Assembly: GCA_029569255.1 (NCBI GenBank)
Contig: JAKQUO010000054.1
Coordinates: forward strand, 1 to 47,004
DNA length: 47,004 bases
Source: Acidobacteriota bacterium
GTDB lineage: Bacteria > Acidobacteriota > Aminicenantia > Aminicenantales > Saccharicenantaceae
Direction: 5' to 3'
Notes under the pieces: generated by a model
The model's database searches: none
What the model was told of the DNA's origin: nothing
Seen by the model: only the letters and a program-made list of their open reading frames with translations
Shown here: positions 32,501-41,040 of the stretch, one piece after another
Position numbering within the stretch: position 1 is the stretch's first letter
Layout: each line of letters begins with the position of its first letter
Position numbers and translations under genes: made by a program

Positions 32501-32646
32501 CCCTTGTCGTCCAGGACCCGGCCCCTGAGGCCGGCCGACGGCCCGGAGGCGAAGGCGGGCAGGGCCGAAGCCAGAAGGGCCGCTCCGAAGGCCAGAGCAA
32601 CGGGGAGTTTCCTGGTCAAAGCGGCCTCCTTGGTCTCTCTCTTCAT
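29554..32646 (-). CDS. TonB-dependent receptor with carboxypeptidase-regulatory-like domain
   Basis: 1030 residues with a signal peptide. Residues about 37-120 form a carboxypeptidase-regulatory (CarbopepD_reg) domain: GLRGRVLDDKGAPLPGAYLY, SGRYNIVGLMPGTYKVVVEA. A plug domain follows (AVTVIDRDLIARLPLARDL, then VLVQDGVIA), and then a long beta-barrel ending in VVRFNLNLGF with the terminal aromatic typical of outer membrane proteins. Such receptors (OmpA-related TonB type) import large or scarce substrates, but nothing here fixes which. No TonB/ExbBD nearby. It has its own strong promoter. Confidence 0.92.
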   Translation of the reverse strand: MKRETKEAALTRKLPVALAFGAALLASALPAFASGPSAGLRGRVLDDKGAPLPGAYLYVSSPEALGLANFFTPKSGRYNIVGLMPGTYKVVVEAPGFKTLTVDGIVLHSGMTVTADFRMQPAEIEEEAAAGRPGPGLDRDSAEAVTVIDRDLIARLPLARDLTAVLGLVPGLLFEIDSPGLPASIQGSPAFANVLVQDGVIATHPIDAKEMGRVNLDLVDEVVVETAAHDAAAGPAQGAYINVSYRPGSSATRADLFYGLSGKGLAHSLWTKDELAEMAGAAPTTLRREHDLSFSLAGPVLEDMAWFFGNVRFKTQGSRAPFRYWTDPLGVRHFVYDYAERDLDGLFKISMSFVEKVKGVIELGWAGVREPIYSRDVEPLRPEASTRELAGEGVSYARVGGAYVLDQATRIDLYLGYMKHHRTLFLNGLALTKPQYSDVITGRSWGSGPLNEREHAARMRVGAAATRYEDALLGMSHQFSAGGEYEATTARTRTWKADNLVQYYAGGSPYTYGTTVSPSSGNTVGWGLVGFYIAPSAEGGMSLQRELKRFGAYAQDTMKLFGRVSLSAGVRFDRSEAGFAAATKNTSGNSLSVTLGNSLITPLLGFNPYSAINLPAWDKSVVWNSLSPRFGLVFDVLGRGWTLLKASWARMPEYLGLGYSESLSPFNARAAHSFLWFDEDADGKAGAHDAYSLVSYDFRVYKGEFYRQAVAPHLKAPVIEEWTAGLEQQVARDFTLAARWIERRHANVIGHALYDPSTRVSWARLEDSPEGWWVPFPTVVPGGDGYGDVAATVYIPAVTAPDFFQRIENVPELEARYRSLELSVRKRMSHGWQLFGSLAWNRATGTTSLASPWSAGARNVLLTPNSFINVTAADRLGQDRPLVARLAGTVRFRGNVYASFFLKAQSGAPWGRTVTIVPPTDWADENGAKTMPVSIYLESPGARRFGSWKNLDVRLEKEFLRSGRRRLGVSLDILNLLGDKYRTLDLDDGGTWRPDAEGASAGTRTLSGTYGAYTPRWGTRVVRFNLNLGF

Positions 32647-32652
32647 CGTTCT

Positions 32653-32681
32653 TTTATATTTTTTTCGACCCGGGTTGTCAA
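32653..32681 (-). promoter_or_regulatory. Promoter of the TonB-dependent receptor gene
   Basis: Minus strand TTGACA (32681-32676), 17-base spacer with an A tract, TATAAA (32658-32653). Predicted start at 32646, the A of the annotated ATG. If correct, this start codon is also at the 5' end of the mRNA, or translation begins at a later codon. Confidence 0.75.
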
Positions 32682-32686
32682 AGACC

Positions 32687-33628
32687 CTAACGCCCGGGGC
32701 GGCCGGACCGTTCCGTCCCCGCCCGGAGGCGGGCCCAGGCGGCCGCGCCCACGAGGCCGGCGTCGTTCCCCAGGGCGGCCCTCTCGACGCGGCAGCCGGC
32801 GAGGGGGATGGGGTGCGAGCTGCGCCGGGCCGCCTCGATGACGGGGCCGAGGAAGAGCTTCCCGGCCGAGACGACCCCGCCCCCGATGAGGACCTTGGCG
32901 GGGTTGAGGGCGGTTATGACGGTGCCGATCCCGATCCCCAGCCAACGGGCGGTCCTGCGGAAGCTCTCGAGCGCGGCCGGATCTCCGGCCCTGGCCAGGA
33001 GGTAGACCTCGCGGGAATCCGTGACGTCCGTCCTCCCCGAGAGCTCCTGGAAACGGCGGACGAGGCGCGGCGCCGCGGCCTCGCTCTCGAGGCAGCCGCG
33101 CCGGCCGCAGCCGCAGGTCTCTCCTTCCGGGTTGACGGTGATGTGGCCGAGCTCGCCGGCGAAGCCGCCCTCGCCCTCCCAGAGCCGGCCGTCGAGGATG
33201 AGGCCCCCGCCGATGCCCGTCCCGACGGTGAAGAGGACCAGGCTGCGGACCCCCCGGCCCGCCCCGTGCCGGAATTCGCCGTAGGCGGCCATGTTGGCGT
33301 CGTTGCCGACGCGGACGGGGACGCCGACGATCTCGCGCAGGGCCGGCAGGATGGGGTAGCCGTCGAGGCCGGGGTAGTTGGGCGACTGGAGGACCCGGCG
33401 CTCCCCGGTGCTGTAGAACCCGGCGATGCCGAAGCCGCAGGAGCGGACGGGCCCGGGGGCCCTTCTCTTCAGGCCGGCCCAGGCCTCCGCGACGGCGGCC
33501 AGGAACCCGTCCATGGTCCCGGGGCTGCGGACCTTGCCCTTCCAGACGAGGCGCCCCTCGCGGTCGACGAGGCCGTACTTGATCCGGGTGCCGCCGATGT
33601 CGAACCCGGCGTCGTAAGAGGCTGTCAT
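32687..33628 (-). CDS. ROK family sugar kinase (glucokinase-like)
   Basis: 313 residues. The ATP-binding phosphate motif is DIGGTRIKYGLVD near the N-terminus and VGTGIGGGLILDG in the middle. The ROK zinc site is GETCGCGRRGCLESEAA. It phosphorylates glucose or a related hexose; the lack of a DNA-binding domain argues against a repressor. It starts 59 bases after tatA on the same strand and may be co-transcribed with it. No clear ribosome binding site precedes the ATG. Confidence 0.92.
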   Translation of the reverse strand: MTASYDAGFDIGGTRIKYGLVDREGRLVWKGKVRSPGTMDGFLAAVAEAWAGLKRRAPGPVRSCGFGIAGFYSTGERRVLQSPNYPGLDGYPILPALREIVGVPVRVGNDANMAAYGEFRHGAGRGVRSLVLFTVGTGIGGGLILDGRLWEGEGGFAGELGHITVNPEGETCGCGRRGCLESEAAAPRLVRRFQELSGRTDVTDSREVYLLARAGDPAALESFRRTARWLGIGIGTVITALNPAKVLIGGGVVSAGKLFLGPVIEAARRSSHPIPLAGCRVERAALGNDAGLVGAAAWARLRAGTERSGRPGR

Positions 33629-33687
33629 GGGGGGAATCTCGGGGGCCCGCTCGCCGGGGGGCCGGCGCGGGGCCGGGAGAAGGGGCG

Positions 33688-33870
33688 TCAGCTCGCGGGG
33701 GGCTCGGGCTTCTTGGGCGTGTCGTCGTCCTTCTGGCTCATGGACTTCTTGAAGTTCTTGATGCCCTCTCCGATGGACTTCCCGAGGTCCGGCAGCTTCC
33801 GGGCGCCGAAGATGATGATGACGATCAGGAGGATCAGGATCAGTTCGGTCGGTCCGATGGATCCAAGCAT
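33688..33870 (-). CDS. tatA: Sec-independent protein translocase subunit TatA
   Basis: 60 residues from ATG 33870 with AAGGAGA upstream. One membrane helix ([15 protein letters not shown]) is followed by the hinge and amphipathic helix [19 protein letters not shown] and a charged tail, the TatA/E layout. It forms the pore-like part of the twin-arginine export system for folded proteins. TatB and TatC are not in the window. The frame extends upstream to 33930, but that part contains the promoter. Confidence 0.95.
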   Translation of the reverse strand: MLGSIGPTELILILLIVIIIFGARKLPDLGKSIGEGIKNFKKSMSQKDDDTPKKPEPPAS

Positions 33871-33908
33871 GCGAATCTCCTTGGCTTTCGGCCTGATTTT
33901 CCCCCTAG

Positions 33909-33937
33909 AAGATACCCTCATGCCCCCCAAAAGTCAA
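33909..33937 (-). promoter_or_regulatory. Promoter of tatA
   Basis: Minus strand TTGACT (33937-33932), 17-base spacer, TATCTT (33914-33909). Predicted start near 33902. Confidence 0.6.
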
Positions 33938-34071
33938 TTTCCGGGACCCCCTCTCCGGCTTTGCCCATGAATCGCCTCTAGCTCCCCGGACGGGGATCTT
34001 CGAGGCGAATTCGTTCGCCGCCTCGAGAGGGGTCCCGGAAGATGCGCGTGTCTTTTTGGCCCGAATTCTGC

Positions 34072-34077
34072 CATAAT
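34072..34077 (+). promoter_or_regulatory. -10 element of lepA
   Basis: CATAAT, placing the expected start at about 34084, four bases before ATG 34088. No -35 match. Upstream at 34002-34024 a GAGGCGAA/TTCGCC..CCTC hairpin separates it from the divergent tatA promoter. Confidence 0.4.
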
Positions 34078-34087
34078 AGGCGATTCC

Positions 34088-35878
34088 ATGAGGAACATCA
34101 GGAACTTCTCCATCATCGCCCACGTCGACCACGGCAAATCGACCCTGGCCGACCGGTTCATCGAGCTGACGGGGGCCCTGTCCGCCCGGGAGCTCAAGGA
34201 GCAGGTCCTGGACACCATGGACCTCGAGCGGGAACGGGGCATCACCATCAAGGCCCAGACGGTCCGCCTGACCTACCGGAGCGTTTCGGGCGAGGAGTAC
34301 GTCTTCGACCTCATCGACACGCCGGGGCACGTCGATTTCTCCTACGAGGTCTCGCGGAGCCTGTCCGCCTGCGACGGGGCGCTGCTCGTCATCGACGCCT
34401 CCCAGGGGGTCGAGGCCCAGACCCTGGCCAACGCCTATCTCGCCGTCCACAACGACCTCGTCCTCATCCCGGTCATCAACAAGATCGACCTGCCCCAGGT
34501 CCAGATCGAGGACTCCCTCGAGCAGATGGAGCACGTCGTCGGGCTCCCCCGCGGCGAGGCGCTCCTCGTCAGCGCCAAGACCGGCCGGGGCCTGCCGGAG
34601 CTCTTCGAGGCCGTGGTCCAGCGCATCCCGCCGCCGAAGGGCGACCCGCGGGCGCCTCTCAAGGCCCTGCTCTTCGACTCCTGGTTCGACGTCTACAGGG
34701 GCGTCGTCGTCCTCGTCCGCATCGTCGACGGCGAGCTCCGGACGGGCGACCGGATCGTCCTCATGGCCTCGGGGGCCGAGTACGAGGCCGAGGAGGTCGG
34801 CTACCTGACCCCCAAGCCGGTCAAGTCGGACGTCCTGAGGACGGGCGAGGTCGGCTACCTCGTCGCCGGCATCAAGAGGCTCGGCGACGCCCGGGTCGGC
34901 GACACGGTCACCCGCCGGGACCGGCCGACCGCGGCGCCGCTCCCCGGGTTCAAGGAGGCCAAGCCGATGGTCTTCTGCGGCATCTTCCCGGCCGGCGAGA
35001 GCAACATCGAGGAGCTCCGCGACGCCATGGAGAAGCTGCGGCTCAACGACGCCTCGTTCCAGTACGAGCCGGAGAACTCTCCGGCCCTCGGGCTGGGCTT
35101 CCGGGCCGGGTTCCTCGGCCTGCTCCACCGCGAGATCGTCCAGGAGCGGCTCGAGCGCGATTACGGCCTGACCCTCATCACCACGGCCCCGAGCGTCGGC
35201 TACCGGGTGACCGACCGGAAGGGCGAGACGGTCGAGATCCACAATCCCTCGGAGATGCCCGAGCCGGCCGGGATCGGGCGGATCGAGGAGCCGGTCATCG
35301 AGGCCGTCATCCTGACGCCCGACCGCTACCTCGGCAACCTGTTCAAGCTGCTCGAGGAGCGCCGGGGCGTCCAGAAGAAGATGGAGTACATCGGGCCGGG
35401 CCGCGTCCTGCTGGCCTACTCCCTGCCCCTCAACGAGGTCGTCTTCGACTTCTACAACCAGCTCAAGCAGCTCTCGCAGGGCTACGCCTCGCTCGACTAC
35501 GAGTTCGCCGGCTACCGCGAGGGGCCGCTGGTCAAGCTGGACATCCTCATCAACGGCGATCCCGTCGACGCCCTGTCGCTCATCGTCCACGAGGACAAGG
35601 CCGTGCCCATCGGCCGGGCTCTGACGGAGCGCATGCGCAAGGCCATCCCCCGGCAGCAGTACGAGGTCGCCCTGCAGGCCGCCGTCGGCAAGCGCATCAT
35701 CGCCCGGGAGACGGTCAAGCCCTTCCGCAAGGACGTCCTGGCCAAGCTCTACGGCGGCGACTACACCCGCAAGATGAAGGTCCTGGAGAAGCAGAAGGCC
35801 GGCAAGAAGCGCATGCGGCGCGTCGGCAAGGTGGACATCCCCCAGGAAGCGTTCCTGGCCGTCCTCGAAGTCAAATAG
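34088..35878 (+). CDS. lepA: Elongation factor 4 (LepA)
   Basis: 596 residues, family-typical. GTPase motifs: [32 protein letters not shown], and NKIDLP. The C-terminal LepA-specific domain with [20 protein letters not shown] is present, which separates it from EF-G. It acts on translating or assembling ribosomes and is membrane-associated. It has no ribosome binding site and a very short predicted leader. Confidence 0.98.
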   Translation: MRNIRNFSIIAHVDHGKSTLADRFIELTGALSARELKEQVLDTMDLERERGITIKAQTVRLTYRSVSGEEYVFDLIDTPGHVDFSYEVSRSLSACDGALLVIDASQGVEAQTLANAYLAVHNDLVLIPVINKIDLPQVQIEDSLEQMEHVVGLPRGEALLVSAKTGRGLPELFEAVVQRIPPPKGDPRAPLKALLFDSWFDVYRGVVVLVRIVDGELRTGDRIVLMASGAEYEAEEVGYLTPKPVKSDVLRTGEVGYLVAGIKRLGDARVGDTVTRRDRPTAAPLPGFKEAKPMVFCGIFPAGESNIEELRDAMEKLRLNDASFQYEPENSPALGLGFRAGFLGLLHREIVQERLERDYGLTLITTAPSVGYRVTDRKGETVEIHNPSEMPEPAGIGRIEEPVIEAVILTPDRYLGNLFKLLEERRGVQKKMEYIGPGRVLLAYSLPLNEVVFDFYNQLKQLSQGYASLDYEFAGYREGPLVKLDILINGDPVDALSLIVHEDKAVPIGRALTERMRKAIPRQQYEVALQAAVGKRIIARETVKPFRKDVLAKLYGGDYTRKMKVLEKQKAGKKRMRRVGKVDIPQEAFLAVLEVK

Positions 35879-36214
35879 CCGAAGCGGCCGCCGGAACGTC
35901 ATCCGCGTCTCTGCTCGTGGGCATATCCGGGTCGGCCGCCGCAGGCCCTCGGGGATCCGCTCCGTTCGCTGCGGCCATTCTTCACGCCGTCCCGGTCCGG
36001 AGCCCGTTCTTAGGTCTCCGCCCCGATGACGGCTAAATGGCCGCTTCATGCTCACTCCGGGATACCCCTCGGCCCCTCATTCGGCGGCCTCCTCCTGGGG
36101 TCTCTATCTTCACCGGCGATTCCGGAACGCCACCGCCCGCTTTGAATGACATTCCGGAAACTTCTTCGGCAGACGAAGGCCTTCGGTTTCAAGAACGGCG
36201 GGGGCGAGATGTCG
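35879..36214. other. Intergenic stretch without a recognised gene
   Basis: About 340 bases between lepA and the next -10 box. The codon pattern is lost and the composition is less GC-rich than in the genes. I see no hairpin with a T tract, repeat family member, tRNA or convincing open frame here. It could be decayed coding sequence. Confidence 0.5.
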
Positions 36215-36220
36215 TATAAT
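36215..36220 (+). promoter_or_regulatory. -10 element before the hypothetical gene at 36242
   Basis: Perfect TATAAT without a good -35. The expected start near 36227 would leave a 15-base leader with no ribosome binding site. Confidence 0.45.
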
Positions 36221-36241
36221 GGGATACCGGCCTTTTGTCAG

Positions 36242-36844
36242 ATGAGCAAGAAAAGCGTCGAGTCCGCGCTGGCCCGCGGCGTGGAAGCCCTGGACAAGTT
36301 CCTGCCGCTCAAGTCGTGGCTCGTCTTCCCCGTCCTCTACTCGGCTTGCGTCTGGGCCGTCCGCCGCGTCTTCGATCACCGGGAGAGAATCCTGGCCTGG
36401 CAGGTCTGGCTCGATCCCGAGTTCGTCCGGACCAAGCCGGACGGCTTCATCCTCGATTTCTTCGCCGGGAACGAGGCCCTCCGGCGGGCCTACGCCGACG
36501 AGCTCGCCCGCGGCGACATCCGCGCCCTCAGGGCCGCCTTCCCGGCCCTCTACACCGTCGTCGGCCTGGAAGACGCCTTCCTCATGGCCCTGTTCAAGCC
36601 CGAGCTCGACGCGGCCGACTATCGGGCGATCGTCGTCGAGTTCGCCGCCCGGACGGCCCGGGCGCGCGACGAGATCCGGCCGGCCGCGGACGACCCGGAG
36701 TTCTGGAAGGCCCTTTTCTTCGCCGCCGCCGAGGCCGCGGCGCTCGGGCTTCATCTCCTCAAGGACAAAGAGGTCCAGGACATGATCGTCCGCCTGCTCA
36801 AGGGGCCGGCCCATCTCGGCCCGACGGTCCCGCCCGAAGCTTAA
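36242..36844 (+). CDS. Hypothetical protein, cytoplasmic
   Basis: 200 residues from ATG 36242. I do not recognise a family. It is helical, with no signal peptide. SALARGVEALDKFLPLKSWL at the start, an aromatic segment ILAWQVWLDPEFVRTKPDGF, and acidic/arginine-rich helices later (YADELARGDIRALRAAFP). The longer frame from 36146 crosses the TATAAT and is rejected. It is followed almost directly (1-10 bases) by the lipoprotein gene, and the pair is probably co-transcribed with mtnA. Confidence 0.7.
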   Translation: MSKKSVESALARGVEALDKFLPLKSWLVFPVLYSACVWAVRRVFDHRERILAWQVWLDPEFVRTKPDGFILDFFAGNEALRRAYADELARGDIRALRAAFPALYTVVGLEDAFLMALFKPELDAADYRAIVVEFAARTARARDEIRPAADDPEFWKALFFAAAEAAALGLHLLKDKEVQDMIVRLLKGPAHLGPTVPPEA

Positions 36845-36845
36845 A

Positions 36846-37730
36846 ATGGGGGACATGATACCCATTTCCCATTTTCCCGCCGGGGGCCGGTCCTTCGCCC
36901 GGGCCCGGTCCGCCGTCCTCGCGCTCGCATTGGCCCTTTCCGTCGTCCTCTCGGCCGCCTGCGCGACCTCGCTCGGGCGGGCCAAGCGCTTTTACGCCGA
37001 GGGCCAGGACCTGGCCCGCGCCTTTCGGACCGAAGCGGCCGTCGCCCAGTGGAAACGGGCCCTCGACGAGGCCGGCCGGGCCTGCCGCCGCCGGCCCTCG
37101 GCCCAGGCCTTCACGGTCAAGGGCCTGGCCGAGGCCAACCTCGGCCGCTGGCGCGAGGCCGAGCGCTCGTTCCTGGCCGCGTTCGGCTTCGGCTTCGGGG
37201 ACGGCAAGGACTGGGCCTCGGATTCGGCCCTGGCCGGCCTGGCCGCGTCGTTCGAGGGCCTCGGCCTCGAAGCGCCGGCCCTGCGGCTTTACGCCCGGCT
37301 CGCCGACAGATCGGGTTTCCGCCCGGCCGTCATGCTGGCCGCCGAGCGGCGGACGAACCTCGCCCTGGCCGGGCTGGCGGGCCTCGAGGCCAAGGAACGG
37401 GACCGCTCCCTGGCCGACCTCCTCAAGACGCTCGACCGGCTCATCGACCGGGACTTCGCCTGCGGGCTCTATCACTATCTTCACGCCCAGGTCGACGGGC
37501 ACGCCGGGGAACTCGGGCGCGCGTACGAGGAGGCGGTCGTGGCCCGCGAGCTCGGCCTGCCCACGGAGAAGATCGGGCGGGACAACGACAACCAGCTCGT
37601 GTATTGTTATGTCAGGCTGCTCGATTCGCTCGCCCCGGCCGAGCGGGGCGCCCTGGCGGCGGCCCAGGCCGGCTGGGCGGCGAAGTGGGGCTGGCGGGAC
37701 GACCGGACGCCGGCCTGGAAGAAGGAGTGA
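36846..37730 (+). CDS. TPR-like lipoprotein
   Basis: 294 residues from ATG 36846, or 291 from ATG 36855. Lipoprotein signal with Cys39 (VVLSAAC). Helical repeats of TPR type follow, such as AVAQWKRALDEAGRACRRRP, AFTVKGLAEANLGRWREAER and a later LYHYLHAQVDGHAGELGRAY. Weak repeat spacing makes the exact number uncertain. Function unknown. It is 3 bases upstream of mtnA, an unexpected neighbour for a metabolic enzyme. Confidence 0.8.
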   Translation: MGDMIPISHFPAGGRSFARARSAVLALALALSVVLSAACATSLGRAKRFYAEGQDLARAFRTEAAVAQWKRALDEAGRACRRRPSAQAFTVKGLAEANLGRWREAERSFLAAFGFGFGDGKDWASDSALAGLAASFEGLGLEAPALRLYARLADRSGFRPAVMLAAERRTNLALAGLAGLEAKERDRSLADLLKTLDRLIDRDFACGLYHYLHAQVDGHAGELGRAYEEAVVARELGLPTEKIGRDNDNQLVYCYVRLLDSLAPAERGALAAAQAGWAAKWGWRDDRTPAWKKE

Positions 37731-37733
37731 CCG

Positions 37734-38774
37734 ATGCTGCCCGCGATCGCCTGGCAGGGCCGTTCCGTCGTCATGATCGACCAGCGCAAGCTCCCGGCGC
37801 AGGAGACCTACGTCCGCTGCCGGACCTACATCCAGGTGGCCCAGGCCATCGAGAAGATGGTCGTCCGGGGCGCTCCCGCGATCGGCATCGCCGCGGCCTA
37901 CGGCCTCGTCCTGGGGGTCATGGCCCTGAGCGGGGAGCCCGGGCCGTCGCTCGACCGCGATTTCGAGAAGGTTTACAAGCGCCTGGAGCGGACCCGGCCG
38001 ACGGCCCGGAACCTGTTCTGGGCCCTGGAGCGGATGAAGGCCGTCTACGAGCGGACCCGGATGCGGGGCCTTCGGGCCGTCCGGGCGGCCCTGCTCGAGG
38101 AGGCCAAGGCCATCGAGCGCGAGGACGCCGAGACCAACCGGGCCATCGGGCGCCACGGCCGGGCGCTCCTCGGCGACGGGATGACGGTCCTGACCCACTG
38201 CAACGCCGGGGCCCTGGCCACGGCCGGCTACGGCACGGCCCTGGGCATCGTCCGGGCGGCCGCGGCCGCGGGCAAGAGGATCCGCGTCTTCGCCGGCGAG
38301 ACCCGTCCGTTCCTGCAGGGCGCCCGCCTGACCGTCTGGGAGCTCGACCGGGACGGCATCCCGGTCGTCCTCATCACCGACGGCATGGCCGGCTGGTTCA
38401 TGCGCCGGGGCGAGGTCGGCGCGGTCGTCGTCGGGGCCGACCGGATCGCCGCGAACGGCGACACGGCCAACAAGATCGGGACCTACTCGCTGGCCGTCCT
38501 GGCCAAGGAGAACGGCGTGCCCTTCTATGTCGCCGCGCCGACGTCGACGATCGACCTTTCGCTGGCCGACGGCGGGGGCATCCCCATCGAGGAGCGAAAC
38601 CCCGACGAGGTCCGCCAGGCCGGCGGCCGCCTCGTCACCGCGCCCGGCGTCGAGGTCCGCAATCCCGCCTTCGACGTCACGCCGGCCGCTTACATCACGG
38701 CCATCGTCACCGAGCGCGGCGTCCACCGCCCGCCCTACGAGAAGAGCCTCGAAGCCGGGACGCGCGAATCATAG
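37734..38774 (+). CDS. mtnA: S-methyl-5-thioribose-1-phosphate isomerase
   Basis: 346 residues. It converts methylthioribose-1-phosphate to methylthioribulose-1-phosphate in methionine salvage. The catalytic pair is present: C156 in [17 protein letters not shown] and D236 in [18 protein letters not shown], matching Cys160/Asp240 of the Bacillus enzyme. The C-terminal [11 protein letters not shown] is the family hallmark that separates it from eIF2B subunits. No other mtn genes are in the window, so the rest of the pathway must be elsewhere. Confidence 0.96.
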   Translation: MLPAIAWQGRSVVMIDQRKLPAQETYVRCRTYIQVAQAIEKMVVRGAPAIGIAAAYGLVLGVMALSGEPGPSLDRDFEKVYKRLERTRPTARNLFWALERMKAVYERTRMRGLRAVRAALLEEAKAIEREDAETNRAIGRHGRALLGDGMTVLTHCNAGALATAGYGTALGIVRAAAAAGKRIRVFAGETRPFLQGARLTVWELDRDGIPVVLITDGMAGWFMRRGEVGAVVVGADRIAANGDTANKIGTYSLAVLAKENGVPFYVAAPTSTIDLSLADGGGIPIEERNPDEVRQAGGRLVTAPGVEVRNPAFDVTPAAYITAIVTERGVHRPPYEKSLEAGTRES

Positions 38775-38820
38775 GGCGAGAGGCCGGGCTCCTTCGTGCG
38801 GGTCGGATGAGCCGGCAAAT

Positions 38821-38849
38821 GGGGGCATGTCCTCCCAGGACGTGTCCCC
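38821..38849. repeat. GGGACAYGTACC-related hairpin inside copy 2
   Basis: The left arm GGGGGCATGTCCT and right arm AGGACGTGTCCCC pair around a short C-rich centre. Compared with copy 1 (389-418) the inner arm bases are changed on both sides in a compensating way (TACT/AGTA to TCCT/AGGA). Confidence 0.7.
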
Positions 38850-38861
38850 GTTCAGGCCTAC

Positions 38862-38890
38862 GGGACACCTGCCGGGGCGGCACATGTCCC
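38862..38890. repeat. GGGACAYGTACC-related hairpin, second in copy 2
   Basis: GGGACACCTGCC 38862-38873, loop of 5, GGCACATGTCCC 38879-38890. It is the counterpart of 341-369, again with changes on both arms (GTACC to CTGCC and GGTAC to GGCAC). Confidence 0.7.
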
Positions 38891-39031
38891 GAGACGCGCC
38901 TCGAGCGCCTGGCAACCGATCTCCCAGCAACCCGCGTAAAATGGAAGAGAGCCACCTGAATCATTAACGGATCGGGACGGCCCCCGGATGCGAGGCCCGA
39001 GGGGTGAAGCGGGAACGAAGCCGATGGGGCC

Positions 39032-39060
39032 TTGCCTTGCCCCGGAGGTTGTGCTAATAA
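39032..39060 (+). promoter_or_regulatory. Promoter of the CsgG/LpoB-like gene
   Basis: TTGCCT 39032-39037, 17-base spacer, TAATAA 39055-39060. Predicted start near 39067, with GGGAGGAG before ATG 39106. Confidence 0.5.
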
Positions 39061-39105
39061 CGGGGCGGGCGGCCGCGCCTGCCGGCCGCCCGAACGGGAG
39101 GAGAA

Positions 39106-39717
39106 ATGAGAAGAGCCTGGATGGTCATCCTGGTCTTCCTGATGGCCGCGCCGCTTTTTGCCCAAGCCAAGAAGATCGGCCTTCTGCCCTTCGACGACGC
39201 GGCCGGCGTTGGCCCGGAGGCCTGCCGTCAGGCCGCCGTGTATGTCCGCTCGGAGCTGCTCAAGTCGAAAAAGCTCCTGCCCAAGTTCCTCGCCCCCGCT
39301 CTCGAGGACGGCGCCGAAGGCGTGGGCGCGGGCCTCATCGACGTCGAGAAGGCCCTCGAGCTGGGCCGCGCGAACGGCGTCGACTTCGTGCTCATCGGGA
39401 CCATCCTCGATGCCAGCGCCGAGGAGAGCGATTCGAGCCTCGGCGGCCTCTCCTTGAGAAAGGGCACGGTCGGGACTTCCGTGCGCAAGGTCAAGGCCAC
39501 GATATCGATCCAGGGCGACCTCCTGGCCGTCGCCGACGGCGCTCTTGTCCAGAGCTTCGAGGCCAAGGGCGGCAAGACCGTTTCGCAGGTCGGCGCCGAC
39601 CTGTCGATGAGCTGGGGCGACTACAACAGCGGCTTGGGCTCGGCGGACACGCCCAACGCCAAGGCCATGCGCGAGGCCGTGGCGAGCCTGGTCAAGCAGA
39701 TCCTCAAGAAGGTCTGA
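39106..39717 (+). CDS. Exported CsgG/LpoB-like protein
   Basis: 203 residues with a signal peptide cut near LFAQA. The mature part starts KKIGLLPFDDAAG, contains YVRSELLKSKKLLPKFL, GRANGVDFVLIGTILD and IQGDLLAVADGALVQSFEAK. This order (strand, helix, VDFVLIG strand) resembles the nucleotide-free Rossmann-like fold of CsgG, LpoB and TolB N-domains. No lipobox cysteine, so it is likely soluble in the periplasm. The function is not known. It is monocistronic and convergent with rocD. Confidence 0.75.
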   Translation: MRRAWMVILVFLMAAPLFAQAKKIGLLPFDDAAGVGPEACRQAAVYVRSELLKSKKLLPKFLAPALEDGAEGVGAGLIDVEKALELGRANGVDFVLIGTILDASAEESDSSLGGLSLRKGTVGTSVRKVKATISIQGDLLAVADGALVQSFEAKGGKTVSQVGADLSMSWGDYNSGLGSADTPNAKAMREAVASLVKQILKKV

Positions 39718-39780
39718 TCCCGCCCGGGGGCCCGGCCTTCGCCGCCGACCCATCCGTGGAAGGTCTATCGAGGGCCCGCG

Positions 39781-40992
39781 TTACAGCACCCGGGCGAACC
39801 GTTCGAGCGCCCAGTCGATCTCCTCGCGGCTGATGATCAACGGCGGCGAAACCCGGATCACGGTATCCCGGGTTTCTTTGCAGAGAACGCCTTCGCCTTT
39901 CAGCTTTTCGATGTACGGACGCGCCTCGCTTTTCATTTCGAGGCCGATCCATAAGCCGCGGCCACGCACGTCCCGAACATCGGGAGACCCGAATCTCCGG
40001 AACTGGTCCATCATGTAAGCGCCCATCACGGCCGAGCGCTCGATCATGTTCTCTTCCGCCAGCACTTTCAGGGCCGCGCGGGCCACGGCGCACGCCATCG
40101 GATTGCCGCCGAAAGTGCTGCCGTGATCTCCCGGATGAAACACGTCCATGATTTTTCTGGAAGCCAACATGGCGGAGATCGGATAGTAGCCGCCGCCCAA
40201 GGCCTTTCCCACCGTGACGATGTCCGGATGAATCCCCTCCCACTCATGGGCGAACAGCTTCCCGGTGCGCCCCAGGCCGGACTGGATCTCGTCGGCGATC
40301 AGCAGGACGTTCTCCGCCCGGCAGATGTCCTCCGCTTCCCGGAGATACCCGTCTCGCGGAACGACGATGCCCCCTTCTCCCTGGATCGGCTCGACCAGAA
40401 AAGCGCAGGTGTCGGGGGTGATCGCCGCCCTCAAAGCGTCGATGTCCCCATATGGGATGATCTTGAATCCCGGGGTGAACGGCCCGAAAGCGAAGCGATA
40501 CTGCGCTTCGGTGGAAAAGCTTATGACGGAAATGGTGCGGCCGTGAAAATTATTGGCGCATGCTATGATCTCGGCCTTTCTTTCGGATATTCCTTTAACG
40601 GTGTAGCCCCATTTGCGGGCGCATTTGAGAGCGGTTTCCACAGCTTCCGCGCCGGAATTCATGGGCAGAGCCATTTCCATGCCGGTCAATTCGTGCAGGT
40701 CTCTCAATAGCAGCGGCAGCTGGTCGTTGCGGAAGGCGCGGGAGGTCAAGGTGACGCGCCCGGCCTGTTCCAGCGCGGCGGCCATGATCTTCGGATGGCA
40801 ATGTCCCTGAATGACCGCGGAGTACGCAGCCAGGCAATCGAGGTATTTCCTGCCTTCGACATCATAGACCCAGACTCCGCTGGCGTTTCGGATGACGACA
40901 TCAAGCGGATGATAATTGTGAGCTCCGTACCGGTTCTCGAGTTCGATGTAATCCTCGGAGCTCAGCTTTTCGGTTTTCAATTCGACACTCAT
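39781..40992 (-). CDS. rocD: Ornithine--oxo-acid aminotransferase
   Basis: 403 residues of fold-type I, class III PLP aminotransferases. PLP lysine K263 in VTVGKALGGGYYP, D234 in IADEIQSGLGRTGK and the MNSGAEAVETALK block. ENRYGAHNYHPLDVVI at the N-terminus and the SRAFRNDQLP segment are specific for ornithine transaminases. It makes glutamate-semialdehyde from ornithine. Base composition is clearly lower in GC (about 57 %) with more A/T-ending codons than the neighbours, which suggests acquisition by transfer. The ribosome binding site GGAGG is present. Confidence 0.93.
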   Translation of the reverse strand: MSVELKTEKLSSEDYIELENRYGAHNYHPLDVVIRNASGVWVYDVEGRKYLDCLAAYSAVIQGHCHPKIMAAALEQAGRVTLTSRAFRNDQLPLLLRDLHELTGMEMALPMNSGAEAVETALKCARKWGYTVKGISERKAEIIACANNFHGRTISVISFSTEAQYRFAFGPFTPGFKIIPYGDIDALRAAITPDTCAFLVEPIQGEGGIVVPRDGYLREAEDICRAENVLLIADEIQSGLGRTGKLFAHEWEGIHPDIVTVGKALGGGYYPISAMLASRKIMDVFHPGDHGSTFGGNPMACAVARAALKVLAEENMIERSAVMGAYMMDQFRRFGSPDVRDVRGRGLWIGLEMKSEARPYIEKLKGEGVLCKETRDTVIRVSPPLIISREEIDWALERFARVL

Positions 40993-41034
40993 GAGGCCTC
41001 CGATTTGAAAAAGTCGGGCAGGAGGAGCAATTCA

Positions 41035-41040
41035 ATTGTA
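41035..41040 (-). promoter_or_regulatory. -10 element of rocD
   Basis: TACAAT on the minus strand, within the short palindrome CAATTGAATTG. No matching -35. Predicted start near 41028. Confidence 0.35.

Larger units (their letters stand above)
38798..38970 (+). repeat. Dispersed repeat element with two hairpins, copy 2
   Basis: It is the inverted counterpart of 262-441. It contains hairpins 38821-38849 (GGGGGCATGTCCT/AGGACGTGTCCCC) and 38862-38890 (GGGACACCTGCC/GGCACATGTCCC). In the first hairpin the arms differ from copy 1 at paired positions. No gene is visible between mtnA and the promoter at 39032, so the roughly 330-base gap is mostly this element. Confidence 0.8.
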
